A DNA stretch of 64,000 nucleotides. Source: Acinetobacter colistiniresistens. Lineage in GTDB: Bacteria > Pseudomonadota > Gammaproteobacteria > Pseudomonadales > Moraxellaceae. Made by a program: the position numbers and the translations under genes. The notes beneath the pieces are model-generated. The model did no database searches. It was not told the DNA's origin and was given only the letters and a program-made list of their open reading frames with translations. Each line of letters begins with the position of its first letter. Position 1 is the stretch's first letter. This document shows positions 26,555 through 34,954 of the stretch, piece after piece. The stretch spans positions 123,638 through 187,637 of the forward strand of contig NZ_KE340384.1 of the NCBI RefSeq assembly GCF_000413935.1, given 5' to 3'.

Positions 26555-28747
26555 ATGAACCAAAATTCTAAAATTAGTGAAGATACGATTGATTTAAAAG
26601 AGTTATTCTTTTCTTTAATCGCACAATGGAAAATTATTGCACTTTGTGTAATTTTAAGTTTGATCTGTGCAATTCTTTATCTGCGCATTACATCAGATAT
26701 CTACTCTGTAGATGCAATGGTCCAAGTTGAAGAGAGTAAAGGGGCCGCCTCTGCCGCACTGCTTGGTGATCTCTCAAAGGTTACAGGTGGTCTAGCCCAG
26801 AAATCCCCTGCTGATGCAGAAATTGAAATTTTACGCTCTAGAATGGTTCTAGGCCAAGTAATCCGTAATCTTAATCTAGACATTACAATCAAAGATAATA
26901 CATCTGGATTAATGAACAAACTTGCCTCAAAGAATGATGATAAGCTTAAATATCAACATGATGCAGTCACCTTTACTAACCAGCAGAATACTTTAATCAT
27001 TAAACAACTAGCTGTACCTGAACGTTATCTAGATAAACCACTAAAATTAGAATTCAAAGAATCTAATCACTTCAATTTTACCTATAAAGACCAAATTGTG
27101 TTTAATGGTAAACTTAACCAAAAAGGCACATCAGAAACAAATAAAGGTTCATGGGTTGTCGAGATTAATGCTCAGGGTGATCTATCCAAGCAAAGCTATA
27201 CTTTAACTAAATTTGCGCTACCTACAGCGGTTAAAAATTTTAATGAAATATACTCTGTTGCAGAAAAAGGGAAAATGACTGGTGTCATTGGCCTAAGCTA
27301 TCTAGGTCAAGACCCAGAACAAATCACCCAAATCCTCAATAATGTCTTAAATGTATATCATCAACAAAATATTGAGCGTAAATCGTTAGAAGCTAAACAA
27401 ACTTTAGTTTTCTTGGAAAAACAGCTCCCAGAACTTAGAAAACAACTGGAAGATTCTGAAATCAAATTTAACCAGTTCCGTGAAAAATATAAAACGGTTG
27501 ACGTGAATGCTGAATCAGAACTGTTACTAAAACAAAATATTGATCTAGAAAAGTTAAAAATCGAATTGCAACAGAAACAAGCTGAGCTTTCAGCCAAGTA
27601 TACCAATGATCATCCATTAATTCGTCAGATTGATGCGCAGGTTACTGAACTGAATAAAAAAATTGCTGATCTAAACAACCGTCTTACCCAGCTTCCTGAA
27701 ACACAACGCCTCTATTTACAACTCTACCGTGATGTCAAAGTAAATACAGAGCTGTATACTTCATTACTCAATTCGTATCAACAATTGAAAATTGCCAATG
27801 CAGGTGAGATTGGCAATGTCCGCATTATTGATACGGCAGTAGAGCCGGTTAAGCCAATTAAGCCACAAAAGTTGATAGTTTTAATTTTATCAATTTTTGT
27901 AGGTGGATTTATTGGCGTTTTAATTGCCCTGATTCGAAACATGTTTCAAACAGGTGTTAAAGATTCGGCGCAAATCGAAAATGAATTTGACCTACCCGTT
28001 TATGCTACTGTACCCCGTTCACCTATTCAGGAAACTCGTATGAGTATCTTGAAAAAGAAAAAATCGATTCCTATTTTGGCGGTCAAACATAGCGATGATA
28101 TTGCCATTGAAAGCTTGAGAAGCATTCGAACCGCAATCCATTTTGCTTTGAGCAGTGCAAAAAATAATATCATCATGATTTCTGGTCCAGCACCAGAAGT
28201 TGGTAAATCCTTTGTCTCAACCAACCTCGCAACGATATTTGCACAAAGTAATAAGCGTGTATTACTGATTGATGCCGATATGCGTCGTGGCTATATGCAT
28301 AAATACTTTAATCTAGAGGTAACCCCAGGTCTATCGGAGCTATTAAGTCAACAAGTTAATCTGGAGCAAGTTCTACATCAAACTCATGTTGAAAATTTAG
28401 ATGTGATTAGCCGCGGTAAAAGCCCAACCAATCCATCTGAGATGCTAAGCTCTTCATTCTTTAAAGAACTTTTAGAAAAACTCAGCCCGCTCTATGATCA
28501 TATTATCATTGATACACCGCCTGTTTTAGCGGTTACCGATGGGATTATTATTTCTCAATATGTCGGTGTCAATTTGATGATCGCCCGCTTCGCGAAATCG
28601 CAAATGAAAGAGCTGGAACTGAGTGTTAACCGCTTTGAACAAGCCGGGGTTAAAGTCAATGGCTTTATCCTCAATGATATTCAGCGTAGTAGTGCAAGTG
28701 GTGGATATAATTATGCATACGCATATGCCGCACAAAAAGATAATTAA
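26555..28747 (+). CDS. wzc: Tyrosine autokinase, chain-length regulator
   Basis: Inner-membrane BY-kinase of 730 aa. The N-terminal Wzz domain has a first membrane helix (about 28-48), a long periplasmic coiled region (about 270-400), and a second helix around 440-460 (LIVLILSIFVGGFIGVLIAL). The cytoplasmic kinase has Walker A GPAPEVGKS (about 544-552), Walker A' LLIDADMRRG and Walker B IIIDTPP. The C-terminal cluster has tyrosines at about 718, 720, 722 and 724. It works with Wza and Wzb in capsule assembly and ends before a strong terminator. Confidence 0.95.
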   Translation: MNQNSKISEDTIDLKELFFSLIAQWKIIALCVILSLICAILYLRITSDIYSVDAMVQVEESKGAASAALLGDLSKVTGGLAQKSPADAEIEILRSRMVLGQVIRNLNLDITIKDNTSGLMNKLASKNDDKLKYQHDAVTFTNQQNTLIIKQLAVPERYLDKPLKLEFKESNHFNFTYKDQIVFNGKLNQKGTSETNKGSWVVEINAQGDLSKQSYTLTKFALPTAVKNFNEIYSVAEKGKMTGVIGLSYLGQDPEQITQILNNVLNVYHQQNIERKSLEAKQTLVFLEKQLPELRKQLEDSEIKFNQFREKYKTVDVNAESELLLKQNIDLEKLKIELQQKQAELSAKYTNDHPLIRQIDAQVTELNKKIADLNNRLTQLPETQRLYLQLYRDVKVNTELYTSLLNSYQQLKIANAGEIGNVRIIDTAVEPVKPIKPQKLIVLILSIFVGGFIGVLIALIRNMFQTGVKDSAQIENEFDLPVYATVPRSPIQETRMSILKKKKSIPILAVKHSDDIAIESLRSIRTAIHFALSSAKNNIIMISGPAPEVGKSFVSTNLATIFAQSNKRVLLIDADMRRGYMHKYFNLEVTPGLSELLSQQVNLEQVLHQTHVENLDVISRGKSPTNPSEMLSSSFFKELLEKLSPLYDHIIIDTPPVLAVTDGIIISQYVGVNLMIARFAKSQMKELELSVNRFEQAGVKVNGFILNDIQRSSASGGYNYAYAYAAQKDN

Positions 28748-28768
28748 TATCATCTAACTGAATGATGC

Positions 28769-28796
28769 AAAGCCAGATCTCCGGATCTGGCTTTTT
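28769..28796 (+). terminator. Terminator after wzc
   Basis: Hairpin with arm AAAGCCAGATC, a 3-nt loop and the complementary arm ending in a TTTTT run, 22 nt after the wzc stop. Confidence 0.85.
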
Positions 28797-28926
28797 ATTT
28801 GATATCTGCAAACATAAATCTTATAAAAAACACACGCATTTTTGCGGTTAATTATTCAATGCCCTAGCCTATACATGCTAAGATCAATGCCATATTTTTT
28901 ATCAAAATCTCACTTTGGGACATCTC

Positions 28927-29634
28927 ATGAGTAAAGCTTTACCTTTCGTTGTCGCGGTCGTTTTAGGCGGTGCAGCGCTCGTTCCTGTATATTATGCGAC
29001 TAAACATCCGGCAACTGAACTTGGGGCCGAAGCTGATAAAAATGCTGCACCTGTTGCAAAAATCAGTTATGCATTGGGCTATGAAGTTGCCAAGCAAACC
29101 CCACCTGAATTAGAAACCAGTGCCTTCATTACCGGTTTCCGTGATGGACATGGGCAAAAACCTGCTGCCTATACAGAAGAGGAATTACAAGCCGCTTATG
29201 TTGAGTTCCAGAAAGAAATGCAACAAAAACAGCTCAATGACAGTAAAAAAGTTGAAGCAACTAACAGTAGCTTCCTAGCAGAAAATGCGAAAAAAGAAGG
29301 CGTGAAAACTACGGCTTCAGGTCTACAATATAAAATCACCAAAGAAGGTACAGGTAAACAACCGACTGCCAGTTCTGTGGTAAAAGTTCATTACAAAGGC
29401 CAACTCACCGATGGTAAAGTCTTTGACAGCTCTTATGATCGTGGTGAACCAATTGAGTTCCCACTGAACCAAGTGATTCCAGGTTGGACTGAAGGCTTAC
29501 AACTGATGAAAGAAGGCGGTAAGGCAACGCTTTATATTCCTGCGAACTTAGGTTACGGTGAGCAAGGTGTTCCTGGTTCAATCCCACCAAATAGCACATT
29601 AATTTTTGATGTAGAATTAATCGCGGTAAAATAA
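28927..29634 (+). CDS. fkpA: FKBP-type peptidyl-prolyl isomerase
   Basis: Periplasmic or membrane-anchored prolyl isomerase and chaperone of 235 aa. It has an N-terminal hydrophobic segment (ALPFVVAVVLGGAALVPVYY), an FKBP_N dimerisation region (about 45-120), and an FKBP_C domain (about 125-235) with VKVHYKGQLTDGKVFDSS, VIPGWTEGLQLM and IPANLGYGEQG. The ATG of MSKALPF is chosen; an upstream TTG is less likely. fkpA is the conserved left flank of Acinetobacter K loci. A paralogue follows directly. Confidence 0.92.
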   Translation: MSKALPFVVAVVLGGAALVPVYYATKHPATELGAEADKNAAPVAKISYALGYEVAKQTPPELETSAFITGFRDGHGQKPAAYTEEELQAAYVEFQKEMQQKQLNDSKKVEATNSSFLAENAKKEGVKTTASGLQYKITKEGTGKQPTASSVVKVHYKGQLTDGKVFDSSYDRGEPIEFPLNQVIPGWTEGLQLMKEGGKATLYIPANLGYGEQGVPGSIPPNSTLIFDVELIAVK

Positions 29635-29642
29635 ACTGATAT

Positions 29643-29673
29643 AAGGAGAGCTTGTGCTCTCCTTTATTTTTGG
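29643..29673 (+). terminator. Terminator between the two FKBP genes
   Basis: Hairpin arms AAGGAGAGC/GCTCTCCTT with a 4-nt loop followed by TTATTTTT. It ends close to the next gene's ribosome site, so some read-through is possible. Confidence 0.7.
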
Positions 29674-29681
29674 AAGAAATA

Positions 29682-30365
29682 ATGAAAAAACTAAGTTTAA
29701 TTTTAATTGCCTCAACCATCGGAACGGTTCAAGCGGCACCTATTACACAAAAAAGCCCACAAAAAGATCAACTTGGCTATAGCTATGGTTATCTGATGGG
29801 TCGAGGTAATGCTGAAACTTTAAAAGATTTGAATATGGATGCCTTTGTACAGGGCTTACAAGAAGCCATTCAAGGGAAAAATGCCTCCTTAACGGATGAG
29901 GAAATGGCCAATGTTCTCAGCCAATATAAAAAGCGCTTGGAAGCAAAGCAACTGGTTGAATTTCAAGAACAAGCACAAAAAAATGATCAGGCAGGTAAAG
30001 CCTTTTTAGCTGAAAATGCGAAGAAAGCTGATATCGTCACAACCAGATCAGGCCTGCAATATCAGGTTTTACAGCAAGGCAAAGGCAAAACACCAAAGGC
30101 AACATCTACAGTGAAAGTAAACTATGAAGGACGTCTATTGGATGGTACAGTCTTCGATAGTTCTATTGCACGCAATCATCCGCTTGAGTTTAAGCTTAGC
30201 CAAGTGATTTCAGGCTGGACCGAAGGTGTGCAAACCATGAAAGAAGGGGGCAAAAGCCGTTTCTTTATTCCTGCCAATTTAGCATACGGTGATGTTGGCT
30301 CTGGTGATGCAATTGGTCCCAACAGTACCCTGATTTTCGATATTGAGTTACTTGAAGTCCACTAA
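29682..30365 (+). CDS. Second FKBP-type peptidyl-prolyl isomerase (tandem paralogue)
   Basis: Exported prolyl isomerase of 227 aa. The signal peptide MKKLSLILIASTIGTVQAAPI differs from the membrane anchor of the first copy. FKBP_N spans about 25-115 and FKBP_C about 120-227, with VNYEGRLLDGTVFDSS, VISGWTEGVQTMKEGGKS and IPANLAYGDVG. The internal ATG after GGAAG is the start. The domain order and motifs match fkpA, so it is a tandem duplication that has diverged. Its stop overlaps that of the convergent acyltransferase by a few bases. Confidence 0.9.
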   Translation: MKKLSLILIASTIGTVQAAPITQKSPQKDQLGYSYGYLMGRGNAETLKDLNMDAFVQGLQEAIQGKNASLTDEEMANVLSQYKKRLEAKQLVEFQEQAQKNDQAGKAFLAENAKKADIVTTRSGLQYQVLQQGKGKTPKATSTVKVNYEGRLLDGTVFDSSIARNHPLEFKLSQVISGWTEGVQTMKEGGKSRFFIPANLAYGDVGSGDAIGPNSTLIFDIELLEVH

Positions 30366-31297
30366 AGTAAATACTTCAGTTTTTTATTTAAAAGAGTCAA
30401 TACGTATCCCAATATTATTGATGCAGACAATATATATATGGTAAAAACTATTGTATTATTTGCATCAAATTTCTTTGCAAATTCGAACATAATTATTGGA
30501 TGAATGAGATAAATTGCAGTTGAAAGTGCAGCAATGTTTTTGCTATGACTTTGAACATTCAGTTTAAGAGTAAAGATGAAGATTGCTGGCGCAATCAATA
30601 GCAACATGACAAGGAGATCAAGTGATTCCTTATAACTAATAAAGTAATAATGAATAAATGATTCAAATATCAACAATAAGAGCAAGCTGAATATCAGATA
30701 TATACTAATATTGATTTTACGATCAATTCTATATTTATTAACCCAAAGCCCAACCATCATAAATGGAAAGCACATCATAAGGAAGTTTCGATAACTTCTA
30801 AAATCATTCAGGAAGTTGTCTGCTTCCCTAGAAAATAAATGTAAATTTCCTACTGTCTGCATGACATAGCCGCTAAAAAAGCATAGGAGTACTGCGCTTA
30901 ATTGGAAAGCGAAAGAAAGGCTTTTCAACCAATATACGAGTAGCCCTGCAAAGAATGTCCCTATTAAATACCAAAGTATAAAATAGCCAAAAAAAAGGCT
31001 TTTGATATTTTCTATTAAAGATGAGTCAGAAAACCAAAATAATAAATAAAACAACATCCAAATCGAATAAAGGATAAGAAGCCGTCTTCCCCAATTAACT
31101 AGTTTATTAAAATCATCAACATAAAAAAAATAATACCCTGTGATCACAAGAAAAATAGGAACAGCTATTCGACATATGCCGTTTACAGTCGTAAAATACA
31201 AAGGTCCATTGATATCTCGAAACAAATTACAGTGTAGCATTACAACAAAAAAAGATAGACAGAGCTTTAAAATGTCTAATGCTACATTTCTCACCAT
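30362..31297 (-). CDS. Acyltransferase-3 family membrane protein
   Basis: Integral membrane O-acyltransferase of 311 aa with about ten membrane segments. The family opening is DILKLCLSFFVVMLHCN (about 8-24) with the His, followed by GICRIAVPIFLVITGYYFF (about 40-58). Such proteins move acetyl groups to sugars; WecH and capsule Atr proteins are examples. It lies 27 nt after murJ on the same strand, just outside the fkpA edge of the K locus, and is more AT-rich than its neighbours. Capsule acetylation is a plausible role, but another glycan is possible. Confidence 0.8.
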   Translation of the reverse strand: MVRNVALDILKLCLSFFVVMLHCNLFRDINGPLYFTTVNGICRIAVPIFLVITGYYFFYVDDFNKLVNWGRRLLILYSIWMLFYLLFWFSDSSLIENIKSLFFGYFILWYLIGTFFAGLLVYWLKSLSFAFQLSAVLLCFFSGYVMQTVGNLHLFSREADNFLNDFRSYRNFLMMCFPFMMVGLWVNKYRIDRKINISIYLIFSLLLLLIFESFIHYYFISYKESLDLLVMLLLIAPAIFIFTLKLNVQSHSKNIAALSTAIYLIHPIIMFEFAKKFDANNTIVFTIYILSASIILGYVLTLLNKKLKYLL

Positions 31298-31324
31298 TTT
31301 TATAATTCAACTCTTTCCCGTTTT

Positions 31325-32866
31325 CTAAGCTTTTAAATGTCGAGGACGGAAACCCGTCACCAACAATCCAATCACATAAGCCATTACGCCGACCACACAC
31401 AAACCGACCACCTCTGCGATGCGTAACCATTGCGAGATATCACCTTGGTACCACGTTAAACCATACCAAAGTGCAGCGATCATGGTGATATTGGCCACGG
31501 CATATTGGAATGCCAATTTCTTCCAGTGCCCACCAAAACGATAAATATTACGTTTATGTAAATAGAAATACAGCATCCCTGCATTCACCAGAGCAGAACC
31601 TGAAGAAGCAAGCGCTAAGGCCATATGCTCTGCATGCCAATCAATCAACTTAAAGAAGCCAATAAAGATCACGTTTAAAATAGCATTGGCTGCGACCGCC
31701 ATTAAACCGACACGAACGGGTGTTTTGGTATCTTGTTGTGCATAAAAACCAGGTGCAAAGACTTTGATTAACATAAACGAGATCACCCCCGCACTCATAC
31801 ATTGCAAGGCCAATGCTGTCATTCGGGTATCTTCTAAAGTGAACTCACCTCGTTGGAACAAGGCTTGAATAATTGGTGTCGAGAGCATAAACAGCGCAAT
31901 ACTCGATGGAATACCCACCAACAGAATAATCTTGGCAGCCCAATCGATCATATTTCTAAATTTAGCTTGATCTTGTTCCGCATGACGCGCAGACAGTGAA
32001 GGTAAAATCACGGTGCCAATTGCTACGCCAATCAAACCGAGTGGCAGTTCAGTCATACGTTCTGCACTGTATAACCAAGACACCGAGCCATCCTGCATGA
32101 ATGAAGCCCAAATGGTGTTCAGTAATAAATTAATCTGTGTGACCGAAACACCAAACAAAGCAGGAAGCATTAATTTTAAAATGCGATCGACGCCTTCATG
32201 CTTGAAGTCCACTTTAGGCGGAATCAGTAAATTCTTCTTCCATAATTCAGGAATCTGGATCGCCAATTGTAAAACGCCTGCAACCACGACAGCCCAACCT
32301 AAGGCCATAATCGGTTCCGCCATGTACGGCGTCAGCCACCACGCCCCTGCAATCATCGCGACATTCAGCAACACTGGTGAAAATGCAGGTGATGCAAATG
32401 AGCCATAACTGTTTAAGATACTGCTGGCAAAAGCCGTCAATGACATAAACATTAAGTAGGGAATGGTCAGGCGAAACATATCGACCGCGAGCTCAAATTT
32501 CTCTGGATCGTTATGGAAACCTGGCGCATATAAATAAATAATCGCTGGGGCAGCCACCATCGCCACAAAGGTCAATAAAGACATGGCCGTGAGCAAACAG
32601 CCAAACACCCGACTAATTAAAATCTGGACTTCGGCGTGCGCTCGACTGGTTTTGTATTCCGTTAAAACAGGAATGAAAGCCTGAGAGAAAGCCCCCTCGG
32701 CAAATAAGCGCCTGAAAAAGTTGGGAATACGAAAGGCAACGACAAAAGTATCGAAGTCCTTACCAGCACCAAATACATTGAGCAGCACCACATCACGTAC
32801 TAAACCCAACACTCGAGATAACATCGTCATTGCACTGACAATTACAGTCGATCGCCACAATGCCAT
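31325..32866 (-). CDS. murJ: Lipid II flippase
   Basis: Essential MOP-family flippase of 513 aa with about 14 membrane segments that moves lipid II to the periplasm. The N-terminus MALWRSTVIVSAMTMLSRVLGLVRDV and the stretches FFRRLFAEGAFSQAFIPVL (about 50-68) and ERMTELPLGLIGVAIGTVILP (about 265-285) are typical. The ATG at 32866 is preferred over a GTG three codons upstream because AGGT lies 7 nt before it. It is followed by the acyltransferase gene. Confidence 0.95.
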   Translation of the reverse strand: MALWRSTVIVSAMTMLSRVLGLVRDVVLLNVFGAGKDFDTFVVAFRIPNFFRRLFAEGAFSQAFIPVLTEYKTSRAHAEVQILISRVFGCLLTAMSLLTFVAMVAAPAIIYLYAPGFHNDPEKFELAVDMFRLTIPYLMFMSLTAFASSILNSYGSFASPAFSPVLLNVAMIAGAWWLTPYMAEPIMALGWAVVVAGVLQLAIQIPELWKKNLLIPPKVDFKHEGVDRILKLMLPALFGVSVTQINLLLNTIWASFMQDGSVSWLYSAERMTELPLGLIGVAIGTVILPSLSARHAEQDQAKFRNMIDWAAKIILLVGIPSSIALFMLSTPIIQALFQRGEFTLEDTRMTALALQCMSAGVISFMLIKVFAPGFYAQQDTKTPVRVGLMAVAANAILNVIFIGFFKLIDWHAEHMALALASSGSALVNAGMLYFYLHKRNIYRFGGHWKKLAFQYAVANITMIAALWYGLTWYQGDISQWLRIAEVVGLCVVGVMAYVIGLLVTGFRPRHLKA

Positions 32867-32937
32867 CGCATTCACCTACGGCTTATCTTTTAAAAAGCGT
32901 TATTGTAATGAAAGTCCAAATAGATTTTGTTATCAAA

Positions 32938-33531
32938 TCATAAATCCGACGAGATTTTTTTAGATAACTTTTGTTTAGCCAACAAATTTCGGAATAATTG
33001 CCAATCAAAATGTTCGCCTGGATCGGTTTTACGATTTGGCGCAATGTCAGAATGGCCTGCAAGATGCTGTTGAATCTTTGGATAAGCCTGTTGCAACGTG
33101 CTGACCACTTCAACTAAAGCTTGATATTGTTCAGGCTCAAAAGGTAAATCATCACTGCCTTCTAGCTCAATCCCGATGGAATAATCATTACATTCTTTCT
33201 GAGCTAAATAACTAGAACGCCCTGCATGCCAAGAACGATCATTAAAATTCACAAACTGAATCACCTCACCGGTCCGCAAAATCAGCAGATGAGTAGACAC
33301 TTTCATTCCTTCAATCGTTTGGAAATAAGGATGCACAGACCAATCCAGTTGATTTTGAAAGAATTGCTGAATATAACCACCACCGAACTGTGAGGGTGGC
33401 AAACTGATATTGTGAATGACAATCAGTTGAATCTCGGTATCGGCAGGACGTGCATTAAAATTGGGCGACGCAATCTGTGTTGCGCCGACCAATACACCGT
33501 CTTGTACTTGAGTAAATCTAGCGTGTTGCAT
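32938..33531 (-). CDS. ampD: 1,6-anhydro-N-acetylmuramyl-L-alanine amidase
   Basis: Cytoplasmic zinc amidase of about 197 aa that cuts the peptide from anhydro-muropeptides during peptidoglycan recycling and so keeps beta-lactamase inducers low. Visible are LIVIHNISLPPSQFGGG (zinc His), THLLILRTGEVIQFV, CNDYSIGIELEGSDDLPF (catalytic Glu) and HLAGHSDIAPNRKTDPGEHFDW (zinc His and Asp). The start could be 13 codons upstream; 33531 matches the usual beginning. It is divergent from nadC. Confidence 0.93.
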   Translation of the reverse strand: MQHARFTQVQDGVLVGATQIASPNFNARPADTEIQLIVIHNISLPPSQFGGGYIQQFFQNQLDWSVHPYFQTIEGMKVSTHLLILRTGEVIQFVNFNDRSWHAGRSSYLAQKECNDYSIGIELEGSDDLPFEPEQYQALVEVVSTLQQAYPKIQQHLAGHSDIAPNRKTDPGEHFDWQLFRNLLAKQKLSKKISSDL

Positions 33532-33676
33532 GAGGACTCGAATCAGCAATTTAATCTTTACAGCAGCCATTCTGCCATGCTTTATCTAGAATAATCGAGA
33601 TGAAATGCTTATTTTTTACGATGGGAATGCTAATATAACGCACACGTTTTTTAGTCAAACATACACTGGAACTGGT

Positions 33677-34522
33677 ATGAGTATCGCTCAATCTTTGCTT
33701 GAACACTCTATTCAAATCAATATTCAACAAGCATTACAAGAAGATATTGGGGATGGCGATATCACGGCCCTACTCACACCAGCCGATGAACAAGCCACAG
33801 CCACCATTATTAGCCGTGAAGAGATGATTCTAGCAGGCCAACCTTGGGTGAATGCTTTAATTCAGGCTTATGACAGCTCAGTTCAAGTCACCTGGTTAAA
33901 ACAGGAAGGCGATATTGTTGCCACCAATGAAGTCTTTTTAAAATTGGCTGGCTCGGCGCGCAGTTTGCTCACCGTAGAACGCCCAGCATTAAATTTCATT
34001 CAAACCTTGTCCGCGGTTGCCACCAAGACTGCTAGCTATCTCAAACAACTCGAGGGTTTACATACCAAACTACTGGATACACGTAAAACCTTACCAGGCC
34101 TGCGCATTGCACAGAAGTATGCTGTTGCCGTGGGGGGTGGACAAAATCATCGTTTAGGTTTGTTTGATGCTTTCTTAATTAAAGAAAATCACATCATGGC
34201 CGCAGGCGGTATTGCGCAAGCGATTCGTCAAGCGCAAGACATTGCACCGGGCAAGCCAGTCGAAGTAGAAGTAGAAACTTGGGATGAACTGAATCAAGCG
34301 CTTGAAGCAGGTGCTGATATTGTCATGCTAGATAATTTCAGCCAGCAGCAGATGATTGATGCGGTCAAGCATGTAGCAGGTCGTTGTAAACTCGAAGCCT
34401 CAGGCAATATCACCATCGACAATTTACGTGAAGTTGCGACCACCGGGGTCGATTACATCTCTATGGGCGTGTTGACCAAAGACGTACGCGCAGTTGATTT
34501 ATCAATGCGCTTTAACGCTTAA
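33677..34522 (+). CDS. nadC: Quinolinate phosphoribosyltransferase
   Basis: De novo NAD synthesis: quinolinate plus PRPP to nicotinate mononucleotide. The 281-aa protein shows EDIGDGDITALL (about 18-29), LLTVERPALNFIQTLSAVAT (about 100-119), LLDTRKTLPGLRIAQKYAVAVGGGQNHRLGLFDAFLIKENH in pieces through about 134-175, and EVEVETWDELNQALEAGADIVMLDN. The ATG of MSIAQSLL after GGAA is chosen rather than a start 24 codons upstream. It overlaps the stop of a small convergent gene. Confidence 0.95.
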   Translation: MSIAQSLLEHSIQINIQQALQEDIGDGDITALLTPADEQATATIISREEMILAGQPWVNALIQAYDSSVQVTWLKQEGDIVATNEVFLKLAGSARSLLTVERPALNFIQTLSAVATKTASYLKQLEGLHTKLLDTRKTLPGLRIAQKYAVAVGGGQNHRLGLFDAFLIKENHIMAAGGIAQAIRQAQDIAPGKPVEVEVETWDELNQALEAGADIVMLDNFSQQQMIDAVKHVAGRCKLEASGNITIDNLREVATTGVDYISMGVLTKDVRAVDLSMRFNA

Positions 34523-34710
34523 GCCTGATCAAGGTCTTTTTCTTGCTTTACAGGCTGTTGCTGAGCAACAGTCTCTGTCTGAATCAATTGGGTTGTTGCA
34601 ACTCGCTCACTCCACGCTGATTTGGCTTCGGTCGAATCAGTCGGTCGTGGATCCGCAGCCATTAAGACAAAAGTGACTGCAGTAAGTAAAACCAGAAAAA
34701 TTTGTAGCAT
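34519..34710 (-). CDS. Small single-span membrane or secreted protein
   Basis: 63 aa. The N-terminus LQIFLVLLTAVTFVLMAADPRP is a signal or membrane anchor, and the rest is hydrophilic and Gln/Thr-rich. AAGGGAT lies about 9 nt before the ATG. It converges with nadC with a 4-nt overlap. No function recognised. The following 34711-34954 stretch holds only the plc terminator. Confidence 0.5.
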   Translation of the reverse strand: MLQIFLVLLTAVTFVLMAADPRPTDSTEAKSAWSERVATTQLIQTETVAQQQPVKQEKDLDQA

Positions 34711-34900
34711 CGTTATTATCCCTTCATGATCTTCGTTTCAATTTTTGCCTAATCTATCAAAGTAAAATGAGCCAAATCTGAGGACTGTGTTACAGCATGC
34801 AAACGCACCGTGATCTCTTGTTGAAGATGATAGGGTTTTGTCGGCATTCGTTAAACGTATGTAAAGCCACATCAAGAAACAGGTCTATTCATTCAACACA

Positions 34901-34933
34901 AAAGCAGCCCAAACCTTCTTAGGCTGCTTTTTG
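34901..34933 (-). terminator. Terminator after the phospholipase C gene
   Basis: Inverted repeat AAAGCAGCC/GGCTGCTTT with a 12-nt loop, 22 nt beyond the plc stop and with a T-run on the minus strand. Confidence 0.7.
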
Positions 34934-34954
34934 TTCAACTGGATTGAAATGCTT

